This document shows, one piece after another, positions 1-7,065 of a DNA stretch of 64,000 nucleotides. Every line of letters begins with the position of its first letter. Position 1 is the stretch's first letter. Below the pieces are notes generated by a model that ran no database searches, had not been told where the DNA came from, and worked only from the letters and a program-made list of their open reading frames with translations. Made by a program: the position numbers and the translations under genes. This DNA comes from an uncultured Acetatifactor sp. (GTDB lineage Bacteria; Bacillota; Clostridia; Lachnospirales; Lachnospiraceae): NCBI GenBank assembly GCA_910578995.1, contig CAJTSY010000002.1, positions 1-64,000 on the forward strand, given 5' to 3'.

Positions 1-243
1 CTCCAGGGAATGCACCACTTCCGCCCCCTTTACCCGGAACGAAATATCCCTGGACAAAATGATATTCGTCCTCCCCTGCAGGGGCATCCCCTGGGGAAAG
101 GTCTGCAGGGTTTTCCGCCCGAGCACCACCACCTTCCCCATGGTCTCCTCCCGGAAAAATTTATGGTCCCTGGGAATGGCCACCAGAAGCCTGCCGTTCC
201 TGCCTATGGCCCAGTTCCGGTCCGCCGCCGCTATGATATTCAT
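1..243 (-). CDS. folA: Dihydrofolate reductase, N-terminal part (cut by window edge)
   Basis: This is the first 81 codons of a dihydrofolate reductase, which reduces dihydrofolate to tetrahydrofolate with NADPH in the cytoplasm. The visible protein begins MNIIAAADRNWAIGRNGRL, matching the family start in which a strand leads into the conserved W-x-IG loop. It continues with an IPRDHKFFREET helix (the substrate-binding acidic residue is the Asp) and a GRKTLQTFP segment matching the NADPH-binding MGRKT motif, then TNIILSRD. The start codon ATG is preceded by GGAAAGGGAGAGAAAAGGG. It lies 27 bp downstream of the metallo-hydrolase gene on the same strand and is probably cotranscribed with it. The C-terminal half lies outside the window, so completeness cannot be judged. 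Confidence 0.87.
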   Translation of the reverse strand, partial: MNIIAAADRNWAIGRNGRLLVAIPRDHKFFREETMGKVVVLGRKTLQTFPQGMPLQGRTNIILSRDISFRVKGAEVVHSLE

Positions 244-270
244 CCCTTTTCTCTCCCTTTCCTGCCTGCA

Positions 271-1869
271 TCACTCCCATTTATCACATAGGGAATTGAT
301 CTGATCGGCGAATTTCGTCATATCCTTATTCGGCATGCCGTCAAGCCCCTTAACCAGGTTAAGCAGCCTCTGTGCGGCAGCCAGCAGCTTTGCGTAAATA
401 TTGGACGCCACAGCCTTTGCCTTCTTCTTCACCGGTACAGGAACTGCCTCGTATTCCAGTTTTCCCGAAACCAGGTCGAACACGGTTCCGCTGTACGGGG
501 CATAAGTGCGCTGTCCGTATTCCAGCTTCAGGCACTCCGCAAAACCTGTGCACACCGTGTCCTCGCCATGTACCAGAAACACCTTCTTGGGCTTCTCCTC
601 AAAACCGCAGATCCAGTGGATGAGCCCGTTCTTGTCCGCATGTCCGCTCATGCCCACCAGCTTTTTGATCTCAGCCCTGACCTGGATAGACTCGCCGAAC
701 AGCTTCACCTCATCAATGCCCTCCACAAGCAGGCGCCCCAGGGTTCCAACCGCCTGGTAACCCACAAAGAGAATGGAACACTCAGGCCTCCAGAGATTGT
801 GTTTCAGATGGTGCCTGATTCGACCGGCCTCACACATGCCCGAAGCGGAAATAATCACCTTGGGCGTCTCGTTAAAGTTGATCTCCCTGGACTCTTCACT
901 TGTAATCGCAAGCTTTAAACCAGGGAAGGACAGGGGATTGATCCCCTCCTGTACCAGTTCCAGAGCTTCCCCGGCAAAACACTCCATCCGGTTCTCCTGG
1001 AAAATCTCCGTAGCTTCCACCGCAAGGGGGCTGTCAACATACACGGGGAAATTCTCATGTCCCTGCACCAGATTATCCACCTTGATCCTGCGCAGAAAAT
1101 ACAGCAGCTCCTGGGTACGCCCCACTGCAAAGGAAGGAATCACCACGTTCCCGCCCCTGTCAAAGGTTTCCTTCAGAATCGCCGCCAGCTCATGCACATA
1201 GTCCGGTCTGTCCACCGCATGGAACCTGTCCCCGTAGGTGGATTCCATGACCACATAATCCGCTTCCTTCGTACAGGCCGGATCCTGCAGCAGCGGATCG
1301 TTTTTGTTGCCGATGTCCCCGGAGAATACCACCTTCCTGGTGTTCCCATCCTCCCGCAGCCACACCTCGATACTTGCAGAACCCAGAAGGTGTCCGATAT
1401 CGGTAAAACGAATGGTCATCTCGTCACAGATCTCCACTTTCTGGTTGTAATGGCAGGATACGATCCTCTTGATAACCCCCTCCGCGTCCTCCATGGTGTA
1501 AAGTGGTTCCATGGCCGCCACGGACTCGCTTCTCTTAGCCTTCCGGTTCTTCCACTCCGCCTCCATCATCTGAATGTGGGCACAGTCACGAAGCATGATG
1601 CTGCACAGGTCCGCCGTGGCATCCGTGGCGAACACCTGCCCCCGGAACCCCTTTGCGTAAATCAGCGGCAGCAGTCCGGTGTGGTCGATGTGGGCATGGG
1701 TCAGCAGCACATAATCAATCAGGGATTCATCCACCGGAAGGGGCACATTCTCAAAAACATTCACCCCCTGCTCCATACCGCAGTCCACCAGGATGTGTTT
1801 CCCGCCAACCTCAATGTAGTGACAGCTTCCCGTCACCTCATGGGCCGCGCCTACAAAAATCAGTTTCAT
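271..1869 (-). CDS. MBL-fold beta-CASP metallo-hydrolase (RNA-processing type)
   Basis: A 532-residue protein of the metallo-beta-lactamase superfamily with a beta-CASP insert, the group that includes mRNA 3'-end processing endonucleases and bacterial or archaeal RNases. The zinc-binding HAHIDH motif is at about residues 58-63, followed by a conserved His-containing strand (TDIGHLLGSASIE), the FSGDIG motif that supplies the bridging Asp, a MESTYGDR segment typical of beta-CASP proteins, and a C-terminal GMSGHAD motif plus an RMMBL-like tail. The family knowledge supports nuclease activity on RNA; the substrate is inference. The start is well set: AAGGAGG lies 7 nt before the ATG. The last ~60 residues are Lys/Ala-rich and less conserved. 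It precedes dihydrofolate reductase in the same orientation. It is not RNase J, which has a different length and N-terminus. Confidence 0.85.
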   Translation of the reverse strand: MKLIFVGAAHEVTGSCHYIEVGGKHILVDCGMEQGVNVFENVPLPVDESLIDYVLLTHAHIDHTGLLPLIYAKGFRGQVFATDATADLCSIMLRDCAHIQMMEAEWKNRKAKRSESVAAMEPLYTMEDAEGVIKRIVSCHYNQKVEICDEMTIRFTDIGHLLGSASIEVWLREDGNTRKVVFSGDIGNKNDPLLQDPACTKEADYVVMESTYGDRFHAVDRPDYVHELAAILKETFDRGGNVVIPSFAVGRTQELLYFLRRIKVDNLVQGHENFPVYVDSPLAVEATEIFQENRMECFAGEALELVQEGINPLSFPGLKLAITSEESREINFNETPKVIISASGMCEAGRIRHHLKHNLWRPECSILFVGYQAVGTLGRLLVEGIDEVKLFGESIQVRAEIKKLVGMSGHADKNGLIHWICGFEEKPKKVFLVHGEDTVCTGFAECLKLEYGQRTYAPYSGTVFDLVSGKLEYEAVPVPVKKKAKAVASNIYAKLLAAAQRLLNLVKGLDGMPNKDMTKFADQINSLCDKWE

Positions 1870-2221
1870 CTCTCTACCTCCTTGTTTCCGTTTTATCTAT
1901 GTAGCGCCGAAGCATTTGTATTATCAGTTTTGTATTGTCTTCTTGCCTTATTGTATTAAATGTAAGCTCTTCCTGCCATACAAAAATTTTCAATCGTGTT
2001 TCTTTCTTTCTATTTTATTATGTAAATTCATTTCCCGCAAGGGAAAATTTTCAGAAAATAAAGATTATTTCAGAAACATGGCTTTTACCGGAGGAATATG
2101 CTATACTTCTAGCAGAATAAATCCGACGCGGCAAAAAACTTCGCAGCATCTGTGAACAGACAGCAATCAAAAACTTTCTGCCGCGGGCCGGAACCCCAGA
2201 AAAAAGGAAACGGGAAATGAT
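1870..2221. other. Divergent intergenic region
   Basis: This 352-bp stretch separates the minus-strand metallo-hydrolase from the plus-strand acyltransferase and should hold both promoters. On the minus strand a TTGTAT-N17-TTTAAT pair can be read near 1950-1985, which is only a weak match. A short hairpin, TTTCCC-GCAA-GGGAAA, lies at 2031-2046. A 7-bp inverted repeat CGCGGCA/TGCCGCG is at about 2128-2187. No gene is supported here. Confidence 0.4.
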
Positions 2222-3445
2222 ATGAAAGACCATCAGCCAGATTTTCACCAGCTTCATTTTGACAGCATACAAGCCCTGCGGGGCATTACAGCCCTCTTCA
2301 TTGTGCTTGAGCATATACGCTTTTTAAACTGCGGCGCTTTCGGAGTGGATATTTTCTTCTGCATCAGCGGTTTTATGATCATGTTCTCCACCCACAAAGG
2401 CCCCGCATATTTCCTGCGCAAGAGGCTGATCCGCATCCTGCCTCTTTACTACCTTATGACAGCGGGCACTTTCCTGCTCCTCATACTCTTTCCCGGCATG
2501 TTCGAACAGACAAAGGCTGATCCCGTCTTTCTGGTCAAAAGCCTCCTGTTTATCCCCTTTGACATAGGGAACGGGGCGCTGCAGCCCCTGATGCGCATCG
2601 GGTGGACAGTGAACTGTGAAATATTCTTTTATCTGGTATTCTTCGCCGCCATGCATATCAGCCACAGGTTCCGGGGCCTGATATGCGGCCTGTTTCTGGC
2701 AGGAATTACTGCCGCTGCGGCGCTGCTGCCCTCCCCGCCGGCTTTTCTTGCCTTTTACGGGAACCCCGTGATGCTGGAATTCCTCTTCGGCATTACCGCT
2801 TATTATGCGGCATGGGGGCTGTACCGGATGCGTGTGCAGGGATCGCTCCCCGTATTCCGGAGAGCGGTTCCGGAGATTGAGATTAAGACCGCACCCCCGA
2901 AGGGCAGGATCCCTGGGTCACTTCCGAACGATGGGGGTCCCGGGCCGCTTTCAAAAGACGGGACATCCGAACCGCTTCCGAAAGACGGGACATTCGAACT
3001 GCTTCCAATAAGCAGAGCCTCCAGACCACTTAAAAACGCCGGAGCCGTGTGCAGCCTGGCCCTTGTTCTGCTGTGCTTTGTCTGGCTCATTGCCACCAAG
3101 CCGACGATCAATATTCTGGGCTTCCGCAGGCTTTTTGTCTGGGGAATTCCGGCTTTCCTGATTGTAATGGGCAGTTTTCTGCTCGGCCTGCATGGGGGAA
3201 AAATCCCTCCCTCCCTGGTCCGCCTGGGGGATATCAGCTTTTCACTCTATCTGATGCACTATTATCCGGTGGCGCTGCTTGACCGTGCGGTTTTTGACTT
3301 TTCCGCCTTTACGCCCTATGGACTTTTTGGAGTGGCAGCAGCAGTGGCAATCAGCGTTACCCTGGCCATGATCAGCTGGGCATTGATAGAGAAACGTTTT
3401 TGCGGATGGCTGCGCAGCCACCTGCTGAACCGGAACCACCCCTGA
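2222..3445 (+). CDS. Acyltransferase family 3 membrane protein with in-frame 9-residue repeats
   Basis: A 407-residue integral membrane acyltransferase of the OafA/YrhL (Acyl_transf_3) family, which transfers acyl groups, usually acetyl, to extracellular glycans or lipids. The N-terminus shows the family's hallmark: DSIQALRGITALFIVLEH, with the R and the HxR-type His (EHIR), then GAFGVDIFFCISGFMI. Around ten hydrophobic segments follow, and the last segment ends in the basic tail typical of the family. Between segments, residues about 230-262 form a Pro/Lys/Asp/Gly-rich insert made of repeated (L)PKDGT-like units encoded by a 27-bp tandem repeat (2913-3006); this is unusual for the family and probably a loop expansion. 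The acceptor is unknown. The gene stands alone on the plus strand with a modest AAGGA ribosome-binding site. Confidence 0.85.
   Translation: MKDHQPDFHQLHFDSIQALRGITALFIVLEHIRFLNCGAFGVDIFFCISGFMIMFSTHKGPAYFLRKRLIRILPLYYLMTAGTFLLLILFPGMFEQTKADPVFLVKSLLFIPFDIGNGALQPLMRIGWTVNCEIFFYLVFFAAMHISHRFRGLICGLFLAGITAAAALLPSPPAFLAFYGNPVMLEFLFGITAYYAAWGLYRMRVQGSLPVFRRAVPEIEIKTAPPKGRIPGSLPNDGGPGPLSKDGTSEPLPKDGTFELLPISRASRPLKNAGAVCSLALVLLCFVWLIATKPTINILGFRRLFVWGIPAFLIVMGSFLLGLHGGKIPPSLVRLGDISFSLYLMHYYPVALLDRAVFDFSAFTPYGLFGVAAAVAISVTLAMISWALIEKRFCGWLRSHLLNRNHP
2913..3006 (+). repeat. 27-bp in-frame tandem repeat inside acyltransferase gene
   Basis: About three and a half imperfect copies of a 27-bp unit, phased at 2918, 2945, 2972 and 2999. 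Each contains CCGCTTCCGAAAGACGGGAC or a variant. The period is a multiple of three, so each unit encodes nine residues around LPKDGT. It sits in a hydrophilic loop between membrane segments. Confidence 0.85.
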
Positions 3446-3536
3446 CAGAATGGCTGCGGGATGGAATCCGGTTTTGGGATTATTTAACATTCTAATATTT
3501 CTGCCAATATTTTTTTGGACAATTTCTTAAAAACTG

Positions 3537-3565
3537 TTGACAAGGAAACCATCCTATAGTAGAAT
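3537..3565 (+). promoter_or_regulatory. SigA-type promoter of tRNA-Gly
   Basis: TTGACA at 3537-3542 and TAGAAT at 3560-3565 are separated by exactly 17 bp and lie about 28 bp before the tRNA. This is a near-consensus vegetative promoter. Confidence 0.85.
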
Positions 3566-3593
3566 ATATCTTGTCCTTGAGAGAAGAATTGAT

Positions 3594-3666
3594 GCGATAG
3601 TGGCTCAGTTGGTAGAGCGCCACCTTGCCAAGGTGGAAACCGCGGGTTCGAGTCCCGTCTATCGCT
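3594..3666 (+). tRNA. tRNA-Gly (anticodon GCC)
   Basis: A 73-nt tRNA. The acceptor stem is GCGATAG paired with CTATCGC, with discriminator T. The D arm is GGCTCAGTTGGTAGAGC. The anticodon stem CCACC/GGTGG encloses loop TTGCCAA with anticodon GCC. The T arm contains GGTTCGAGTCC. CCA is not encoded. It has its own promoter and terminator. A broken tyrosine integrase lies head-on just beyond its 3' end, as expected for a tRNA used as an integration site. Confidence 0.97.
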
Positions 3667-3679
3667 CTGGTTAATGTAA

Positions 3680-3717
3680 AGCGGAAGTCCATAGAATAAG
3701 GGTTTCCGCTGTTTTTA
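3680..3717 (+). terminator. Terminator of tRNA-Gly
   Basis: Inverted repeat AGCGGAA (3680-3686) and TTCCGCT (3704-3710) with a 17-nt loop, followed by GTTTTTA. It lies 14 nt after the tRNA. Confidence 0.75.
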
Positions 3718-4142
3718 TGTGTCTAGAATCCCGTAGGCAGTACAAACGTTCTGCTGTAGTGCTTTCGTCATAAGGTCATAGGCCTGGCTTTCCGTCAGGG
3801 GATTGTAGATATAGCCCAGTGTCGTATTCAGATTATTGTGTCCCAACATCTCCTGAATACAGTCAAGGGGGACCCGCTGGCATTCAAGTTGCTGGCATAG
3901 GTCTTGCGCATTTTGTGACTAGACTTTACGGCGATACCCTCGTACCTAGCGAACATTCTGAAGATAACGGCAATCCGGTTAGCGGTGATTCTTTCTCCGT
4001 CCCGCATGACCATGTACTCGCCCTGCCTCTCTATCCTCTTCAATATCTCTATGGCTTTCGGAACCAGTATGACAAAATGGTCCTGGATTGTTGACACTTG
4101 AAAAACTGTGTCGCGCTTTGAATTGCTCCCCGAATGATATTG
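3715..4142 (-). pseudogene. Tyrosine recombinase (integrase) C-terminal remnant, frameshifted
   Basis: A decayed C-terminal catalytic domain of a phage or ICE-type tyrosine integrase. The first frame (down to about 3870) reads FVILVPKAIEILKRIERQGE, then MRDGERITANRIA and SSHKMRKTYASNLNASG, the last containing the family's H-x-x-R box. A one-base loss near 3868-3872 shifts the frame. In the next frame the expected continuation PLDCIQEMLGHNNLNTTLGY appears, containing the LGH box and the nucleophile Tyr, followed by IYNPLTESQAYDLMTKAL and a stop at 3715-3717. The N-terminal DNA-binding and core-binding domains are absent: an in-frame stop lies at about 4143. It runs towards tRNA-Gly, which is the usual position of an integrase at its attachment site. 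Therefore an element once sat here and has been largely lost. No second tRNA 3'-end copy (attR) was found in the flanking few kilobases. Confidence 0.85.
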
Positions 4143-4163
4143 TCAGATTTACCTAGACATTTA

Positions 4164-4206
4164 AAAAAGAGGAAACGCCCCGGGACATTCGGCATTTCCT
4201 CTTTTT
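4164..4206. terminator. Bidirectional terminator after coiled-coil gene
   Basis: AAAAAGAGGAAACGCC (4164-4179) pairs with GGCATTTCCTCTTTTT (4191-4206) with one mismatch and an 11-nt loop. The A/T runs on both sides make it usable from either strand. It lies about 90 bp after the stop of the minus-strand coiled-coil gene. Confidence 0.85.
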
Positions 4207-4293
4207 ATATTTTGACGGACCTATACTTTGACAAATTGATACTCTGGCAGATTCTTCGGAACCCGGCCAGGGCAGTACCGGATTTGTGTGCAT

Positions 4294-5265
4294 CTACAGG
4301 CTTGCATCCACCTGGGCGCCCTTGATATCCTCCGCCACCAGGTTCATCCTGTTCACGATGTCCTGAATCTCCTGCTGCATCTGTGTCTGGGCATTCTTCA
4401 GATCCTCCAGTTCCTCAAGGGGCATATCCCCCATGAGTTCCTCCATCTCCTTTTCGCGCTCGTCGCGCCTGTCCTGGATCTTCTCCATCTCTTCCTTCTT
4501 CTCCTGGATGGCTTCGGCTTCCTCTTCCTTCTTCTCCTGCTCCTCGTCGATATGGTCTTTTGCCTCGTCCACGATCATGCCGATTGCCTCGTCCCGGGCA
4601 GCCTCCATGACCTCCTCCGCCTCCTTCCGGGCTTCCAGCATGGGATCCTTTTTCAGGCGCTCCTGGCGTATGCCCCGGATAACAGCGTTCTCCTCCTCGA
4701 TTTGCCTCTGGGCCTTGAATATGGTCTCACGGTGCATCAGAACGTTCCCATTCAGCTCCAGCTGCCGTTTCTGGTACTCGGTAAGCTCCTTACCCTGTAT
4801 TTCAGCCAGCCTCTCGTTTTCTTCCTCTGTCAGTTCAACGCCTGACCAGGGATATCTTTCTGCCTGGGCCTTTTTCAAAAGTTCCAGATCCTGCTGTTCC
4901 TCACTGTCAGGATCCACCTGATAGGTTTCCATCAAAACCTCGCCCTGCCCGGTAAGCTCCCGGATACTGTCCTTGGCATCTTTGCAGGAAGCCTGCAGCT
5001 CCCGGACATGTTCCCTGCTCCGTTCCAACTGCTCATCAATCTTCCTGTCACCGTCCCATGTGTCTCCCACGATCTTCATGGCCCGCTCCCGGGCCTGGGC
5101 GCGTCTTTGCTGAAGCCTGTCCCTCAGGGGGAATTCCGACAGCAGGTTTCCGGCATAAATCGTTCCGTTCTTTCCCTGCGTATTCTGACCGGCCTTCGCC
5201 TTCTCTGCCTGGACGTTATTCTGGGTATCCCCTGTAAAAATTGTGATATTGTTCTGTACTTTCAT
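4294..5265 (-). CDS. Uncharacterised coiled-coil protein, paralogue A
   Basis: A 323-residue hydrophilic protein with no recognised domain. Its short N-terminus (MKVQNNITIFTGDTQNNVQA) and a following block (TIYAGNLLSEFPLRDRLQQR, then RAMKIVGDTWDGDRKIDEQL) are shared almost residue for residue with the upstream neighbour at 5529-6461. The rest is Glu/Lys/Arg-rich and heptad-like, particularly residues 60-120 and 215-310, so extended coiled coil is expected. It ends AEDIKGAQVDASL, a C-terminal motif also shared with the neighbour. There is no signal peptide or membrane segment, so a cytoplasmic protein is expected. The start chosen is the second in-frame ATG, because it aligns with the paralogue and follows AGGAGGG; an ATG 33 bp upstream is less likely. 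The function is unknown. It lies between an integrase remnant and an ABC exporter. Confidence 0.8.
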   Translation of the reverse strand: MKVQNNITIFTGDTQNNVQAEKAKAGQNTQGKNGTIYAGNLLSEFPLRDRLQQRRAQARERAMKIVGDTWDGDRKIDEQLERSREHVRELQASCKDAKDSIRELTGQGEVLMETYQVDPDSEEQQDLELLKKAQAERYPWSGVELTEEENERLAEIQGKELTEYQKRQLELNGNVLMHRETIFKAQRQIEEENAVIRGIRQERLKKDPMLEARKEAEEVMEAARDEAIGMIVDEAKDHIDEEQEKKEEEAEAIQEKKEEMEKIQDRRDEREKEMEELMGDMPLEELEDLKNAQTQMQQEIQDIVNRMNLVAEDIKGAQVDASL

Positions 5266-5373
5266 GTACCCTCCTGTTCCATTCCTGCAAATTTTCATCC
5301 CTCAGATGTATCTGCCCGCTCCTTCTTTATGCCGCAGGATGCCGTACCCGTCCGGCGGGTACCTTCCATCCTC

Positions 5374-5567
5374 TCATTTGGCCATATCTATCTTCGATCC
5401 CTTCAGTCCTCTCATTTGGTCGCATCCACTTTCGCGCCCTTCACGTCCCCTCACATGGCCGCTTCCGCCTTCGCATTCTTCATGTCCTCTCGCACGGCCA
5501 CATCCACTTTCGCATTCTTCGTGTCCCTTCACACAGCCGTATCCACTTTCGCGCCCTTCACGTCCTC
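5374..5567 (-). repeat. 39-bp tandem repeat carrying the C-terminal codons and stop of the upstream gene
   Basis: Five head-to-tail copies of a 39-bp unit, read on the minus strand. The first copy (5567-5529) is the true C-terminus of the 310-residue coiled-coil protein, EDVKGAKVDTAV followed by TGA. Copies 2 to 4 stay in the same frame and read RDTKNAKVDVAV, EDMKNAKAEAAM and GDVKGAKVDATK. Copy 5 has lost one base. Copies 1, 3, 4 and 5 end in TGA; copy 2 has CGA in that place. A further partial unit follows. The copies are therefore duplicated coding sequence that now sits behind the stop. Confidence 0.9.
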
Positions 5568-6461
5568 CACGGCCATATTCGCCTCCGCGAGAACCTTCTG
5601 GACCTGCCTCTTGACCTCATCCATGGTCTGCTGCAGATTCGTCATGTCCTCCACAGGCATATCCTCGATAATCTCTTCCAGTTCTTCCTCTCTCTCGTCC
5701 CGCTTCTCCTGGACTTCCTCCAGTTCTTCCCTCTTCTCCTCGATCTTTTCGGCCTGTTCTTCCCTCTTCTCCTGCTCCTCGTCCAGGTGCTCCTTTGCCT
5801 CCTCAGCCACCATTCCTACCACCTGGTCGGTAAGGGATTCCATCACATCCTCGGCCTGTACCTGGGCATCCACCATGGTGTGGCTTTTAAGGCGTTCCCG
5901 CCGGATGGCCTTGGTTTCTTCACTGTTCATCAGTATCTGGCCGTTGTTAGCCGCGATCCGACTCCTGTATTCCGCGCCTTCTTTCTCCAACAGCAGCGCA
6001 CGCCGCTGGTATTCTGTGGGTTCCTTTTCAGACAGGCTGACATTGCCGGATCTGCGTTCCTGTATCATGCGCTCCAGTTCCCGCTGCTCCTCGCTGCCCC
6101 GGTCTATGCCGAAAGATTCCCGCAACTCCTCCATCCTCCGGCTGACATCTTTGAGATTCTCAAGCTGCTCTTTGTTGTCCTCCCGAAGCTCCCGGGACTC
6201 CTCCTCGCGCATTTTAATTTCCTTATCCAGCTGCCTGTCGCCGTCCCAGGCATCCTGCACGATCTTCATGGCCCGCTGCTGCACCTCGGCCCTCCTCTGC
6301 TGAATCCTCTCCCGCAGGGGAAATTCCTTCAGGAAATTCCCGACATATATGGTCCTGCTCTTCTGGTCGAAGCTATCCGTTCCTTCCTTATTCACCCACT
6401 CCGCCCGGACATTATTCCGCGTATCGCCGCTGAAGACCGTTATATTGTTCTGTACTTTCAT
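5529..6461 (-). CDS. Uncharacterised coiled-coil protein, paralogue B
   Basis: A 310-residue paralogue of the protein at 4294-5265, beginning MKVQNNITVFSGDTRNNVRA. It has the shared block GNFLKEFPLRERIQQRRAEV followed by RAMKIVQDAWDGDRQLDKE, then long Glu/Arg/Lys-rich stretches (about residues 85-140 and 205-290) with heptad character, and a C-terminus EDVKGAKVDTAV. Neither copy has Cys-rich, nucleotide-binding or membrane motifs. An RBS (GGAG, 4 nt before the ATG) supports the start. The two genes are in tandem with a 263-bp gap occupied largely by 39-bp copies of this gene's own last codons. A structural or scaffolding role would be a guess; no function is assigned. Confidence 0.8.
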   Translation of the reverse strand: MKVQNNITVFSGDTRNNVRAEWVNKEGTDSFDQKSRTIYVGNFLKEFPLRERIQQRRAEVQQRAMKIVQDAWDGDRQLDKEIKMREEESRELREDNKEQLENLKDVSRRMEELRESFGIDRGSEEQRELERMIQERRSGNVSLSEKEPTEYQRRALLLEKEGAEYRSRIAANNGQILMNSEETKAIRRERLKSHTMVDAQVQAEDVMESLTDQVVGMVAEEAKEHLDEEQEKREEQAEKIEEKREELEEVQEKRDEREEELEEIIEDMPVEDMTNLQQTMDEVKRQVQKVLAEANMAVEDVKGAKVDTAV

Positions 6462-6603
6462 GTTTCTCCGCCCCTCTCCCGCTCACGGTAAATCCCAACA
6501 TATCTTTCCATCCCCAAGCGTTCATTTTACAATTATACTATAATATTTATATCGGCAGTTCAAGGGCAGTTCTTAACCCGGATATTGAATATATCCCACA
6601 TTC

Positions 6604-6799
6604 GTCTGTCCGGGGATTCTCCACTTCGCCATCCCAACCAACCTGTCCGGAATTCTTCACTCCGCCGCTCCAACCAACCCGTCCGGGATTCTTCACTCCG
6701 TCGCTCCGGTCAGCCTGTCCGGGAATTCCTCACTCCGCCGCTCCGGTCAGCCTGTCCGGGAATTCCTCACTCCGCCGCTCCGGTCAGCCTGTCCGGGAG
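6604..6799. repeat. 36-37-bp tandem repeat
   Basis: Five full copies and a partial sixth of a unit containing CTGTCCGGGAATTCCTCACT followed by CCGCCGCTCC. The CTGTCCGG core starts at 6606, 6643, 6679, 6715, 6752 and 6789. The last copies are almost identical. Because the period is not a multiple of three it does not encode a repeated peptide. Confidence 0.9.
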
Positions 6800-6888
6800 C
6801 TTTCCGCGGATAATGTACCTCCCTGCCTGGTATTTCCCGCATCGGCGGACTCCGGTGATAACCTTTACCACCGGCCTGTCCTTCCACG

Positions 6889-6930
6889 CAAAAAAGCCGC
6901 CGGAGATCCGAAAACAATCCGGCAGCTTTC
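6889..6930 (-). terminator. Terminator of ABC exporter operon
   Basis: On the minus strand GCTGCCGGA pairs with TCCGGCGGC (one G-T pair) and is followed by six T. It lies about 135 bp after the exporter's second gene. Confidence 0.7.
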
Positions 6931-7065
6931 ATTAAGCTGGCGCAGTTTTGTAAGAATACCACTCCTGCACGCCTGAAAAATCTTCATTCCGTCCTCACTT
7001 CCCGACATGCAGCCTACGGCGTCAGTGCCGTTCTTAACGGCACAAACAATCCGTGAGAAAAACAC

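Larger units (their letters stand above)
6462..7065. other. Gene-poor region with minisatellite and terminator
   Basis: This 604-bp stretch holds a 36-37-bp tandem repeat (6604-6799) and a terminator (6889-6930). The promoter of the coiled-coil pair should lie in the AT-rich part at about 6500-6560, where TATACTATAATATTTATATC-like sequence occurs, but no -35 element stands out. Open frames through the repeats are artefacts of the repeat. Confidence 0.6.

Noticed and set aside
2031..2046. TTTCCC-GCAA-GGGAAA hairpin as a terminator
   Set aside because: Only a 6-bp stem; no gene ends on the plus strand before it, and the minus-strand gene starts here rather than ends.
5008..6303. Plus-strand Ser-rich open frame of 431 codons opposite the coiled-coil genes
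   Set aside because: The Ser-rich composition is the antisense reading of Glu/Arg-rich coiled-coil codons (GAG/GAA gives CTC/TTC, TCT/TCC frames). The minus-strand frames have RBSs and share conserved blocks.
6585..6935. 116-codon open frame across the 37-bp repeat
   Set aside because: The repeated sequence is read in changing frames because the period is not a multiple of three; it starts inside noncoding repeat without an RBS.
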